64,000 nucleotides of DNA from DAHUXT01 sp036273675 (GTDB lineage Bacteria; Chloroflexota; Ktedonobacteria; Ktedonobacterales; JADMIN01), in assembly GCA_036273675.1 (NCBI GenBank), contig DASUHD010000178.1:1-64000 (forward strand), given 5' to 3'. This document shows positions 44,169-53,500 of this stretch, in pieces. The notes under the pieces were generated by a model. That model was given only the letters and a program-made list of their open reading frames with translations, did no database searches and had not been told where the DNA came from. Position 1 is the stretch's first letter, and every line of letters begins with the position of its first letter. The translations under genes and the position numbers were made by a program.

Positions 44169-45839
44169 TCATTGTAGTGTCATCACGAATGTGTATTGAC
44201 CACCGAGCGAGTCCTTCACCAGGATCGCATAAGATACCGCCTGCGGCTTGCAGCCCGCTGTCGCCACGAGCGTAGCCTGCCCACCTGGTGGCGTGTTGGT
44301 GGTTGCGTTCGGCCAGCCTACCGACGGTCCACCATTGACCTGAAAGTGGAATCCCCCGACGGTTGGCGGTTGCCATGCCCATCCCACGCTGCTCGCGGTA
44401 TTGTTCCGAATGGTCTGGGTGGCAATGCACGTTTTAGAATTCGCAGCGCTGGGCGTAAGGACAAGCGGGGTAGGCGCAATCGAGAGAGGTGAAGCAGGCG
44501 CAGATGTCGCGGTAGGCCTTGCCCCTGCAGTGGACTGAGCATACGGGGTATACGTTGCGGCGAATGTCGCTAGCGGCGTTTGATTGGACACTGGACCGCC
44601 TACGGTGGTTTGGCTCGCCTGCGCGGTACCCTGAATGGTCGAAGGATGATGAAGGTCCTGTCCACGATGCTGCAACGCCGACACCACTCCCGCGAGGGAT
44701 GCCACCACGACGGCAACGACAACGCCGAAGGCCAGCAGCCAGCGTAGGCTCCGCTGCTGATTCCGTCGCGCCGCTGCCTGCATCGGTGACGGCATTGCAG
44801 CGTGTGCTGATGACCAAAAATGGTCTGGAAGCGGTACTGTCATGGCCGCCGTGAAGAGGACTTCGGTGCTGGGATCCTCGTTGCCCGGGTGCAGGCTGAC
44901 TGCCTGCGCTTGACGTAACGCCAAAGCGAATGCGGCCATAGTGGGGTATCGGTCACCCGGTTCACGGGCCAGCGCGGTGAGAACGACGTGCTCAAGCGCC
45001 GGCGGGATCGCAGCCTCATACGTCGAAGGCGGTGTGAGTGAGCCAGTAAGCGCTTGCGCCGCAATGTCGTAAGCGGACCCACCTTCGAAGGGGCGCTTGC
45101 CCGTCAACAGTTCATACAGCACCACTCCCAACGCATAGATGTCTGCTCGCTGGTCGATGGTTGTGTTGTGAAACTGTTCGGGCGCCATGTATTCTGGCGT
45201 TCCCCACGGCTGCTGCGTGGCCACGTTCGCTGGGCGCCACACCTCGCGGGCAAGGCCAAAGTCAGCGAGCGCTGCCTGTCCCTCGGCATCGAGGAGGATG
45301 TTACCGGGTTTCACATCGCGATGAATAAGTCCATGGCGATGGGCAGCATGCAATCCGTCAGCAACCTGGAGCACTACTCTGATGGCTTCCGCGGGCGACA
45401 GTTTGCCGCTACGGAGCAGGACGTCTTCAAGCGATTCATGCAGCAAGGGCATCACGAGGTAGAGATAACGCTGTCCGTTCACGCTATCCTCTCCGGCATG
45501 GTAGACCGGCACGAGATGCGGATGGCGGAGGGCCGCTACCCTGCGCGCTTCCGCGCGGAAGCGCTCGACATACGTGCTATCGTCCGCTAACGAGCTTGAG
45601 AGCACTTTCACGGCAACATCGCGTAGGAGAATCCGATCATATGCCCAATACACCTCGGCCATGCCCCCGGCGCCCAAGAGTTTGCCCAGGTCGTAATCTC
45701 CCAGGCGCTGTCCAGTGAGAGCGTGAAGGTGTTGCGTCTCAGTTGGCGGCTCATGTTGTGTCCCAGGTGATAGGTGCACGGCGAACCGAGGGAGAGCAAC
45801 GCCTTGCCCTTGTTCAGGTGGTGGAGTCTGCTTGGTCAT
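44169..45839 (-). CDS. Membrane Ser/Thr protein kinase with outside sensor-like domain
   Basis: The 556-residue kinase has a catalytic domain at about residues 47-310: Gly loop LLGAGGMAEVY, Lys78 in VAVKVL, HRDVKPGN with Asp175 and DFG Asp193, and GTPEYMAPEQ. A membrane helix follows at about 366-388, then a Thr/Pro/Ser linker and a C-terminal domain with GWAWQPPTVGGFHFQVNG and paired Cys residues. This outside domain is the likely ligand sensor. ATG 45839 is preferred to 46076, with GGAAGGGAG upstream. It is bounded by comM relics A and B. Confidence 0.9.
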   Translation of the reverse strand: MTKQTPPPEQGQGVALPRFAVHLSPGTQHEPPTETQHLHALTGQRLGDYDLGKLLGAGGMAEVYWAYDRILLRDVAVKVLSSSLADDSTYVERFRAEARRVAALRHPHLVPVYHAGEDSVNGQRYLYLVMPLLHESLEDVLLRSGKLSPAEAIRVVLQVADGLHAAHRHGLIHRDVKPGNILLDAEGQAALADFGLAREVWRPANVATQQPWGTPEYMAPEQFHNTTIDQRADIYALGVVLYELLTGKRPFEGGSAYDIAAQALTGSLTPPSTYEAAIPPALEHVVLTALAREPGDRYPTMAAFALALRQAQAVSLHPGNEDPSTEVLFTAAMTVPLPDHFWSSAHAAMPSPMQAAARRNQQRSLRWLLAFGVVVAVVVASLAGVVSALQHRGQDLHHPSTIQGTAQASQTTVGGPVSNQTPLATFAATYTPYAQSTAGARPTATSAPASPLSIAPTPLVLTPSAANSKTCIATQTIRNNTASSVGWAWQPPTVGGFHFQVNGGPSVGWPNATTNTPPGGQATLVATAGCKPQAVSYAILVKDSLGGQYTFVMTLQ

Positions 45840-46072
45840 GTCGTCTCCCTTCCTGCCCATCGTGGTGTACGCGCAGCCCGCGTTCTCCATGCGCGCCGCT
45901 GGTGTGCATAAGCGTCGCGAAATAACGTGTGCCGCAGCAGCATCCGATGCCAGCTGTACGAGGCAAAGGAGATTGTCAGTGTGATTGATTGTTATGATAG
46001 CAGATGGCGGGAAGTTAGAGGCTGCTTCTGTGCAGAAACCGCTCGTCTTCTCGACAGTATGGCGAATGCCAA

Positions 46073-46247
46073 TCAACCGGCCTCGCCCCGTGCGCGGTAT
46101 TGCAGCGCCTCGGCCACATGCGGCGCGGTGATCGTCTCGCTGCCTGCCAGGTCAGCAATCGTGCGCGCCAGCTTGAGGACGCGGTGGAAGGCGCGAGCGG
46201 AGAGCCGGAGCCGTTGCGTGGCGGCGCGCAGAATCGGCTGGGCGGCG
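46073..46247 (-). pseudogene. comM: comM 3'-end relic B
   Basis: On the minus strand the frame ends ALQYRARGEAG-stop at 46073. Homology to relic C runs back about 175 bases, to the residues around RAATQRLRLSAR and FHRVLKLARTIADL, then stops abruptly near 46247. The stop codon lies 234 bases before the kinase start. The GntR gene on its other side ends at 46268. Confidence 0.85.
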
Positions 46248-46267
46248 TTTCTGTTCGCGAGACGGTG

Positions 46268-46678
46268 TTAGCCGCCGCTGCTGTGATATGGAAAAGCCCT
46301 GAGTAGGCGGTCAATCTCCGCGTGGATCTCGGCTGGGGTCACTCCAAGTTGATGAGCAGTCACCAGCAGGCGAGTGACTGCCTGCTCGAACTCGTGTGCC
46401 CGGATCTCCGTGACCCGTGTAGACGAGAAGGGCGCTACCTGGACCCCCTTCCGAGTGGTGGTGACCACCCATCCCTCGCGTTCGAGCTCACTATACGCGC
46501 GCATCACCGTATTCGGGGCAACTCCCAGATCACGTGCTAATTGGCGCACTGAAGGGAGTACAGAGCCCGGCGCAAGCTGCCCCGTGGCGATGTGCAGGCG
46601 AATCTGCACCCGAATCTGCTCATACGGTGGGACTGGGCTCGCTGGATCGAGGACGAGAGGTGATGGCAGTGTACTCAT
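46268..46678 (-). CDS. YtrA-subfamily GntR transcriptional regulator
   Basis: The 136-residue product is a short GntR regulator: winged helix at about 15-80 (PPYEQIRVQIRLHI and LARDLGVAPNTVMRAYSELEREG), then a small helical tail instead of a ligand domain, which defines the YtrA subfamily. Such genes control adjacent membrane or ABC transport genes. It begins 10 bases after the stop of the membrane protein gene and must be co-transcribed with it. The palindrome overlapping the promoter at 47739-47760 is its likely operator. Confidence 0.9.
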   Translation of the reverse strand: MSTLPSPLVLDPASPVPPYEQIRVQIRLHIATGQLAPGSVLPSVRQLARDLGVAPNTVMRAYSELEREGWVVTTTRKGVQVAPFSSTRVTEIRAHEFEQAVTRLLVTAHQLGVTPAEIHAEIDRLLRAFPYHSSGG

Positions 46679-46688
46679 ATAACCTGCG

Positions 46689-47726
46689 CTAAACGCGCGC
46701 CGGACGCCACGGCCAGCCAGCAATGCGCCCACCGATACGGCCAGCGCACGCCGGGAGCAAGAAGCCTGCTATCACCACAATTGCTGCAAACCAATACCAC
46801 GTATCAAGCACCGGGCTCAAGGGCCGGACGCCCAACCGCCAGAAGCCACTGTGCCACAAACCCATGCTTATGAGCAGGCCATGGACTATCCCAAAACTGC
46901 CAATCACATTCAGCTCATATCCCTGGAGAGCGCCAATCGCGAGCGCGCGCAGCAGATTATCCGCACGCTGGGCACTTGCGGGCTGGTGGGTTAGCAAGAG
47001 CCGAGGAAGCCGCGCGATCTGACCGAGGAGGATCTCACCCACGATGAGTGTCAGCAGCATTGCGGCTGGTAGCGTCCACAGAAACCAGGCAGGAGCCACA
47101 CTCCGTGTTATCCCATCCCCTAGGTCGAGGGGCACCCCTGCCTCAAGATGGGGCCACATGATGAGCGTGATCAGCGCAACGCCCATGGTCAGGACGGCTG
47201 CGATCAAGGGAAATACGACCGAGCGATAATCGGAGAGCGTCCGCGGTTGCAGATCGCCATACGTGGGTTCTCGTGCTGTGAGCCGTCGCAGTCGCCAGAC
47301 CCCGTACAGATAGCCAAGCCCATAGCCCGCCAGGAAGCTCAAGAACAGGGCAGGCAGGAATAACTGCCGGATCATGTCCACGACGAAGGTTCCAGAGGCG
47401 GTCGATGGAGCGATCCATACAAGCGCCAAGCCACCACACACGAAAAGGACGACGGCCAACCCCAATCCAATCATGGCTGAGGAGAGGATGATGTCTCGCG
47501 AGCGGGAAAACTCTTCTAGCAAATCAGGATAAGCCGCATCAGGGGTTACCACTTCCCACTTGAGCAGTTGCCGCCAGCTATTGCGCCACCCAAACGCCCC
47601 CGGATGGTAGAGGAGATACCATCCGAACGCGACGGCAGCGATGCCAGATCCCAGGAGCAGAAGCACGGGAAGCAGAAAGACCACACCAATGAGTAAACTG
47701 AGGAATGAGTTGGGATCAATACGCAT
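46689..47726 (-). CDS. Multi-spanning membrane protein under GntR control
   Basis: The 345-residue product has about eight membrane helices and loops without recognised catalytic motifs. It starts MRIDPNSFLSLLIGVVFLLP and ends IGGRIAGWPWRPARV. ATG 47726 has AAGGAG seven bases upstream and a strong promoter just before it. In other genomes YtrA-type regulators neighbour ABC exporters or envelope stress proteins, but no ATPase is found here. Substrate or role unknown. Confidence 0.8.
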   Translation of the reverse strand: MRIDPNSFLSLLIGVVFLLPVLLLLGSGIAAVAFGWYLLYHPGAFGWRNSWRQLLKWEVVTPDAAYPDLLEEFSRSRDIILSSAMIGLGLAVVLFVCGGLALVWIAPSTASGTFVVDMIRQLFLPALFLSFLAGYGLGYLYGVWRLRRLTAREPTYGDLQPRTLSDYRSVVFPLIAAVLTMGVALITLIMWPHLEAGVPLDLGDGITRSVAPAWFLWTLPAAMLLTLIVGEILLGQIARLPRLLLTHQPASAQRADNLLRALAIGALQGYELNVIGSFGIVHGLLISMGLWHSGFWRLGVRPLSPVLDTWYWFAAIVVIAGFLLPACAGRIGGRIAGWPWRPARV

Positions 47727-47738
47727 TATCGGCTCCTT

Positions 47739-47780
47739 CTGTATCAAATACATGATACAGGCAAAGCCCTTCTGTGTCAA
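47739..47780 (-). promoter_or_regulatory. Strong sigma-70 promoter with GntR operator
   Basis: On the minus strand TTGACA (47780-47775), a 17-base spacer and TATCAT (47757-47752) form a near-consensus promoter. The inverted repeat CTGTATCA-TGTATT-TGATACAG (47760-47739) overlaps the -10 and the probable transcription start. Its form matches YtrA/GntR operators, so the downstream GntR probably represses this operon. Confidence 0.75.
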
Positions 47781-47812
47781 GCTGTTGAGACAGGGCTATT
47801 ATCCCGCAATTC

Positions 47813-48300
47813 CTATCCCACGTCGCCGCGCGCGCGGTATTGTAGCGCCTCGGCCACATGCGGCGCGGTGATCGTCTCGCTGCCTGCCAGATCGGCAATC
47901 GTGCGGGCGAGCTTGAGGACGCGGTGGAAGGCGCGGGCGGAGAGCTGGAGCCGTTGCGTGGCGGCGCGCAGAATCGGCTGGGCGGCGGCGTCCACCTCGC
48001 AGTGGGCGCGCACCTCGGCTGGCCCCATCTCGGCGTTACAGGTGATGGACGTACCAGTGAACCGCCGCGCCTGCACCGCCCGCGCCGCGTTCACCCGCGC
48101 CCGCACCACCGCCGAGCGCTCGCCCTCCTGTCTGCCCGTCAGCTTCTCATACTCGACGCGCGGGACCTCGACGTGGATATCGATGCGGTCCAGCAGCGGG
48201 CCGGAGAGGCGTTTCTGGTAGCGGGCGATCGTGGAAGGTGAGCAGGTACATTCGCGCACGGGGTCCGTCGCATAGCCGCAGGGACACCCATGCAGGTAAC
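47813..48300 (-). pseudogene. comM: comM 3'-end relic C (longest)
   Basis: On the minus strand this frame reads PCGYATDPVRECTCSPSTI, YQKRLSGPLLDRIDIHVEVP, then the C-terminal lid and RARGDVG-stop at 47813. These are the Zn-like Cys region, the sensor segment and lid of ComM. The upstream half of the gene, including the ATPase Walker motifs, is absent; homology stops near 48300. Within the remaining part there is no internal stop, so decay is by truncation. IS insertion at 48387 is close to the break. Confidence 0.88.
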
Positions 48301-48386
48301 AATTGCTACTTGGCTCATAATTTTTCTCTCACGCGCAGATACCTGGCGTGAGGTGCGGCAGAGGTCAAAGAGATAAGCCACGATTA

Positions 48387-49197
48387 GGTTCTGTTGACAT
48401 TTCAGCGCAACCAGATGAGCGCGCAGACAAAGTGGACAAAGCCCAGGTAGGAGCGATCCAGTTTGTCAAAGCGCGAGAAGATGCGACGAAAGTGTTTGAG
48501 CTTGTTGATACAACACTCGATGAGATGCCGCTCGCGATAGAGCCAGCGGTCGTATTCCCGCTGGACCGTGGCCGATTGATGCGGCGGGATGACCGCTTCA
48601 GCGCCCTGGGCTTGGACGTGGGCGACGAACGCCGCGCCCGCATAGCCGCGATCAGCGATCACCCGCTCGAACGTGAGGCCATCCAGCAAGGCGACTGCCT
48701 GCGTGCTGTCATGGCGTTGTCCCGCCGTCAGCAGCACCCGCAACGGGTTGCCTAACCCATCGACCGTGAGGTGGATTTTGCAACTGAACCCGCCGCGACT
48801 CCGCCCGAGCGCTTGCGCGCCGCGTTTTTTTGCGCGCCTGCCGCACAGGGATGGGCGCGCACAATCGTCGCGTCAAGCATGCCATGCTCGGTGTCGGGAT
48901 CGGTGGCAAGCGCAGCCAGCAGCCGCTCCCACACGCCCGCTTCGCACCAGCGCACAAACCGCTTGTACACGGTGTTCCACGCGCCATATTCGGCGGGCAG
49001 CAAGCGCCATTGCGCCCCGCTACGGCTCATCCACTTCACCGCGTCCACGAAGCGGCGGCAGGATTCTTCGTCTCGGCCCACGTAGGCCCGCGACTCCTGG
49101 CGCAAGAACTCCCGCATCTTGCTCCACTCTGCGTCGCTCAATCGTATGTTGGGCATCCCTCCATTCTACGGGGTCATGTCTAAATGTCAACAGAACC
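48387..49197 (-). mobile_element. Intact IS5-family insertion sequence (IS427-like)
   Basis: The element is 811 bases with terminal inverted repeats GGTTCTGTTGACATTT at both ends (48387-48402 and 49182-49197). It is flanked by TA on each side (48385-48386 and 49198-49199), the expected target duplication. It carries a two-frame transposase joined by frameshifting. The good repeats and open frames suggest recent insertion. It interrupts the spacer between comM relic C and the DoxX region. Confidence 0.92.
48402..49156 (-). CDS. IS5-family transposase (two frames joined by -1 frameshift)
   Basis: The first frame (49156 to 48752) holds the N-terminal IS5 domain: WSKMREFLRQESRAYVG and RSGAQWRLLP, then the first catalytic Asp in LDATIVRAH. 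The second frame (ending 48402) holds SRGGFSCKIHL, the second Asp in VIADRGYAG and the Glu of ECCINKLKHFRRI. A run of seven A residues in the message (48825-48831) lies in the overlap, and a -1 shift there joins both frames without loss; this is the usual programmed frameshift of this group. The element is described at 48387-49197. Confidence 0.9.
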
Positions 49198-49534
49198 TAA
49201 TACAGAGAGCAATCGCTCACAGCACCAGGTTGCCTCATCACTTTCAATAGCCGCATGCACGAGATCGTGACGAGACTGCACTTTCCTCATCGTGGGGGAT
49301 CGCTGTTGGCACACCCTAACCCTATACCGGCGTAGTAACTCACGGCATGCGTGTTGCTTATGCAGCCCGACAATCTGGCGCCGTTTCTCAGCATACAATC
49401 GCAAAACGTATGCCAGGCAGGATGGCGATACCGTGCGCGTGGGAGAATCTCCACCTGGTTCGCATCACGGTCGAATCACTGCGACCGTGATCATTGGTTT
49501 CACCCGGCCCGCGGGCTCCTATCCTCCGCGAAAG
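49198..49534. other. Stretch with no supported gene
   Basis: Between the IS and the DoxX terminator only short overlapping frames occur. A 74-codon minus-strand frame (49180-49404) includes IS sequence and lacks known motifs. The stretch may contain decayed coding DNA. Confidence 0.35.
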
Positions 49535-49569
49535 AGAGGGACGCTCGCGGTTTGGGCAAGCGTCCCTCT
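49535..49569 (-). terminator. Terminator-like hairpin after the DoxX gene
   Basis: AGAGGGACGCT (49535-49545) and its exact complement (49559-49569) form an 11-pair stem with a 13-base loop, 26 bases after the DoxX stop. It is followed on the minus strand by CTTTC, not a true T run. Confidence 0.5.
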
Positions 49570-49595
49570 GGGGTATGGAGTTTTAGCGAGTTTCG

Positions 49596-49985
49596 CTACA
49601 GGCCAACTGCCGCCAGAACTGGAATCGCGTCGCTCCACCGCAGCGCGACAAGCCCAACGGCGAGCACAAGGAAGGCGATTGGCATGCCTAGATTCACCAT
49701 GTCCTTGCGGACGACATGCGCGCCGGTCGCGACAATGAAATAGGCGACCATCCACAATGCCGCGGCTGCGCCTACGGCTGGGTATACTACACCCGCAAAC
49801 AGGCCTACAGCCCCGATCGTAGCCACAATCTTCGCCAGAAGCCAGAACCAGCTCGGATAACTGAGCGCTTCGCGCGTCTTGGCGACGCTGGCTGGTTTGC
49901 CAGTGATGAGGGAGTAGGCCGCGAAGGCGGTGAATGCCCCCATGAATCCTTCAAGAACAAGCGCCGCAAGTTGCAAGACAGACAT
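49596..49985 (-). CDS. DoxX-like small membrane protein
   Basis: The 129-residue product has four membrane helices and the DoxX-like pattern, with a Lys-containing loop between helices one and two and a conserved-looking GAVGLFAGVVYPAVGAAAA. Relatives are linked with thiol and oxidative stress control, but many members have no known role. GGGGAG lies eight bases before ATG 49985. It follows the SARP-like regulator gene on the same strand at a distance of 166 bases. Confidence 0.75.
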   Translation of the reverse strand: MSVLQLAALVLEGFMGAFTAFAAYSLITGKPASVAKTREALSYPSWFWLLAKIVATIGAVGLFAGVVYPAVGAAAALWMVAYFIVATGAHVVRKDMVNLGMPIAFLVLAVGLVALRWSDAIPVLAAVGL

Positions 49986-50151
49986 TCAGTACACTCCCCT
50001 CAGGTCATCCGGAGCGCGTCCGCCCATCTGATCGTGCGTCACAACGTCGCCACCGGGTTCTGGAGAGCAGTGTACGGGTGGCCCGCTGGCATCAACGCTT
50101 GTAGTGGCGCTTGTAGAGGGGTATGACGCCAAAAACTCGCGCAAGTGGGGC

Positions 50152-53100
50152 TCAGACTTGCGCGCCGCTGCGTAGCGCCTCGGCTAGCGCGGTCGTCTCC
50201 GGCGCGGGCGTAGTCGCCAACTCGTTGCGCAGCAGTCGAGTAAGTGAGTCGAAGTGGCGCAGCGCCTGGGCGCGCTCACCCAACCGCGCCAGTAACAACA
50301 TCAGCGCGCGGTGCGCCTGCTCTTGATAGGGGTCGGCCTCAATCAGGCGACGGTAGACGGTCACGGCGCGGGCGTGGTCGCCGGTCGAGACAAGCAGCCC
50401 AGCAAGCAGAGCGACGGCGTCTAGCCAGCGCTGGTGGAGCCCGGCGCGGTAGGTCGCGATCCAATCTCCAGCGGTGTTGCCCGTTTCGCTTGCGAGGAAG
50501 TCGCCATGGTACATCCGCATGGCGTTCTCCAGCAGCGAAATGGCCTTCCCCTGCGCGTCCGGTGCGTCCGGAGCGCTTGCGAGCGCCTGCCGCGCCTGGG
50601 TAAGCGCTGTCTCGAAAGCGGAAACATCATAGCTGTGGGTCCGCTCACGGTTGAAGCGGTAACGTCCGCCCTCAAAGAGCACCCACGCTGGGTCGCCCAG
50701 TGCCCGGCGACAGGCGTATAATACGGGATGCAGCTGCGAACGCACGTGGGCGGCGTCCGCGTCTGGCCAGAGTGCGAGGCCAATGCGCGACTTGGTGGCT
50801 GGGCCATGCGCCAGCAGGAATAGGAGCAACTCGTGGGCCTTGCTGTAGGTCCAGTCGCTGGACGCCAGCAGCTTGCTCCGAACATAGACGCGCGGTGCGC
50901 CGAGGGCGAATATGCGCAACTCAACCGGCGGGCGTGGCGCTCGCCTCACTTCTGGCGGCCGCGGGAGTTCAGTTGGGCCATCCACCGTAGCGGGCGTGAC
51001 AGCCAAAGGCGCGCTGACGGCATTCGGCGCGCGGCCAGCAGCCTCAGGCGAGAGCGCGCGGCCAGCGGTCAGTTCACAAGCGAATGCCTCCTCGCCCAGC
51101 AAGTCGCGGGCAACGGCGATCCAACGCTCGGTGAAGGCACGGTCGAGCGCGAGAATAGGCGCGCTGACGCGCTCACGCGCCGCCACCGCCGCGCCGAAGC
51201 AGTGAGCTGCGGTGGCACCATCGTCAGCATGCGCTGCAAGTGCGCCCAGCCCTTCGAGCGCAGCGGCCTGCCCTTCCAGGTCACCAATCGCCAGTCGTAG
51301 CGCGAGCGATTCCTGAAAGTGCGCGTGCGTAGCGGCTGGCTGGCCCTGTGCCAGCGCGACACGGCCCAGGTAGAGCAGGGTATGGGCTGCGCCGCCTTTG
51401 TCGCCATGCAGGCGGCGGATTGCCAAGCTCTCCTCGAAATACGGCAGCGCCTGCGCGTGCTCACCCTGCATGAAGAGTGTAACGCCCAAATCAGTGAGAC
51501 TTCCGGCAATGTTGCGGCTATCGCCCGACGCGCGCGCCATGGCGATGCTTTCGGTTCCCAGCGCCTGCGCCCGCTCGTATTGGCCCAGATTCAGCGCTGC
51601 CTTTCCCATCGAGCTAAGCGAGAGTGCGGCGCCATGCGTGTAGTTCACTTGCGCGCAGAGCGGCAGGCTTTCCTCGAAGTAGTCGATGGCCTGGGCGTAG
51701 TCGCCGTTGCCGAGTGCGAGAATCCCGACGTTGAGGATCGCAGTCGCCAGCCCTTTTATATCGCCCAGATCCCGGTAGAGCGCCAATGCCTCCTCGACAA
51801 GCCTGATTGCGGCGCGGTAGCCCTCATGGTGGTAGCTGAGGATGCTCAGGACGAGCAGTGCGCGGGCGCGGGTGAGGCTACGCTCAGGAACCAGTTCCAG
51901 CGCTTGGCGCAGCCAGCTCCGCCCCTCACTGAGGTAGCCACGCACGAGCCAGAATCGCCAGATGTGGCTTGCCAGACGGGCGGCGGAGTCATCACGCGTT
52001 TGCTGGATGCTCCACTGCAGGGCGGCGCGGATGTTGTCATGCTCCTGTTCTAGCAGATTGAGCCACTGAAGTTGCGCAGGGCCTTCCAACTCAGGCTCGG
52101 CTGGCTCCACTAGGTGGCGGAAGTAGTCGTAATGACGGCGGCGCGTATGCTCCAGTTCGCCCGAGGCGGTCAGCTTCTCCACGCCGTATTGGCGCAATAC
52201 CTCCAGCAGGTGGTAGCGGCGTTCGTCCTGGCCCCCCTGAAAGTCGTGTGCGCTCGGGATGCGCTGGACGGCGACCAGCGATTTGTCTATCAGGTAACCA
52301 AGGAGGGTGAGGACGTCCACCTCCGCGTCGCCGCCGCCCACAGCTTCTGCTGCTTCGAGCGTAAAGCCGCCAGTGAAGACTGCGAGGCGCTGGAAGAGCA
52401 GCGCCTCCGGCTCAGGCAGCAGCGCATAGCTCCAGTCCAGCGTAGCGCGTAGGGCCTGGTGGCGTGGCAGTGCAGTGCGGCTTCCGCCGGTCAGCAACGA
52501 GATGGCGGAAGTCAGCCGCTCGGCGATAGCGTCGGGGGAGAGCATGCGCACGCGCGAGGCGGCCAGCTCGATGGCCAGTGGCAGGCCATCCAGGCGGCGG
52601 CAGATCGTGGCCGTCGCCACGGCCGTCGACTGGGTCAGCATGAAACCTGGCGCCACGGAGCACGCGCGCTCGATGAAGAGTTGGACAGCTTCGGACTGGG
52701 TGATGGTGTCAATGCTGTCATGGTCGTCTGGCAGCGTGAGGGACGGGACGGTGTAGACGGTCTCGCCGGAGATATTGAGCGTCTCACGGCTGGTCGCCAA
52801 GATGGTCAGCGTGGGGCAAGCGGAGAGCAGGGTCTGTGCCATCTGGGCGCAAGCTTCGATTAGATGCTCGCAATTATCGAGGATGAGCAGGCTATTGGTC
52901 GGGGCGAGCCGCGCAACTATTGTGTCTTCAAGCGCCTCACCTGGCTTCTCGTCTGCTTGGCAGGTGGTCGCCAGGGCATGGCTGATGAATGCAGGATCGG
53001 AGAGGGGCGCCAGATCGGCCCACCAGACGCCATCTGGATAGACGTCACGCGAGGCGATCGCCACCTCACGCGCCAGGCGGGTCTTGCCACAACCGCCGAC

Positions 53101-53232
53101 ACCTACCAGGGTCAGCAGTCGTGTGGACGCCAAGATCCGGCTGAGCGCGCTGATATCTTGCCTGCGCCCGATGAAGCTGGTCAGCGGGCGCGGCAGCGTA
53201 TCCAGTGCGTGAGCGTGGAGTCTCTCGGCCAT
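50152..53232 (-). CDS. SARP-like NB-ARC/TPR regulator with the DNA-binding domain at the C-terminus
   Basis: The 1026-residue protein begins LPRPLTSFIGRRQDISAL, then an NB-ARC-type ATPase with Walker A GVGGCGKTRLA (44-54), Walker B LLILDNCEHL and DGLPLAIELAA. Tetratricopeptide repeats fill about 420-690 (GDYAQAIDYFEESLPL and similar). Last come a winged helix and bacterial transcription activation domain (about 755-1020: SKAHELLLFLLAHGPATKSRI, then YQEQAHRALMLLLARLGERA). In usual SARPs the DNA-binding part is N-terminal, so the order is reversed. It may activate the DoxX gene downstream or the biosynthetic cluster at 54866. GGGGGAGGG precedes ATG 53232. Confidence 0.88.
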   Translation of the reverse strand: MAERLHAHALDTLPRPLTSFIGRRQDISALSRILASTRLLTLVGVGGCGKTRLAREVAIASRDVYPDGVWWADLAPLSDPAFISHALATTCQADEKPGEALEDTIVARLAPTNSLLILDNCEHLIEACAQMAQTLLSACPTLTILATSRETLNISGETVYTVPSLTLPDDHDSIDTITQSEAVQLFIERACSVAPGFMLTQSTAVATATICRRLDGLPLAIELAASRVRMLSPDAIAERLTSAISLLTGGSRTALPRHQALRATLDWSYALLPEPEALLFQRLAVFTGGFTLEAAEAVGGGDAEVDVLTLLGYLIDKSLVAVQRIPSAHDFQGGQDERRYHLLEVLRQYGVEKLTASGELEHTRRRHYDYFRHLVEPAEPELEGPAQLQWLNLLEQEHDNIRAALQWSIQQTRDDSAARLASHIWRFWLVRGYLSEGRSWLRQALELVPERSLTRARALLVLSILSYHHEGYRAAIRLVEEALALYRDLGDIKGLATAILNVGILALGNGDYAQAIDYFEESLPLCAQVNYTHGAALSLSSMGKAALNLGQYERAQALGTESIAMARASGDSRNIAGSLTDLGVTLFMQGEHAQALPYFEESLAIRRLHGDKGGAAHTLLYLGRVALAQGQPAATHAHFQESLALRLAIGDLEGQAAALEGLGALAAHADDGATAAHCFGAAVAARERVSAPILALDRAFTERWIAVARDLLGEEAFACELTAGRALSPEAAGRAPNAVSAPLAVTPATVDGPTELPRPPEVRRAPRPPVELRIFALGAPRVYVRSKLLASSDWTYSKAHELLLFLLAHGPATKSRIGLALWPDADAAHVRSQLHPVLYACRRALGDPAWVLFEGGRYRFNRERTHSYDVSAFETALTQARQALASAPDAPDAQGKAISLLENAMRMYHGDFLASETGNTAGDWIATYRAGLHQRWLDAVALLAGLLVSTGDHARAVTVYRRLIEADPYQEQAHRALMLLLARLGERAQALRHFDSLTRLLRNELATTPAPETTALAEALRSGAQV

Positions 53233-53500
53233 GCCCTCCCCCGATGTGGCTGCCGCCTCGCGCCCTCAGCATTACCCTAGCGGCGCTCGTCACATCCCCT
53301 CATCGTGGCATTATACATGATGACATATGCCCAGATACCGGTGCCGCACACGCCCACGTCCTGGTTGCCAACAACAGGCGGCGCCATCGAGCGCAAGGCC
53401 GTGGTGTACGTTGGGTTATGCCTGGCAAGCGTGCGCAACTGATGCGCTTGCTACGAAGCTGAGTTGCCCTGGACCTGCCTGTCCCGATTCTTCGGACCTC

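Noticed and set aside
46015..46314. A 99-codon minus-strand frame with Arg/Ser-rich product
   Set aside because: It lies out of frame over comM relic B and has no independent support.
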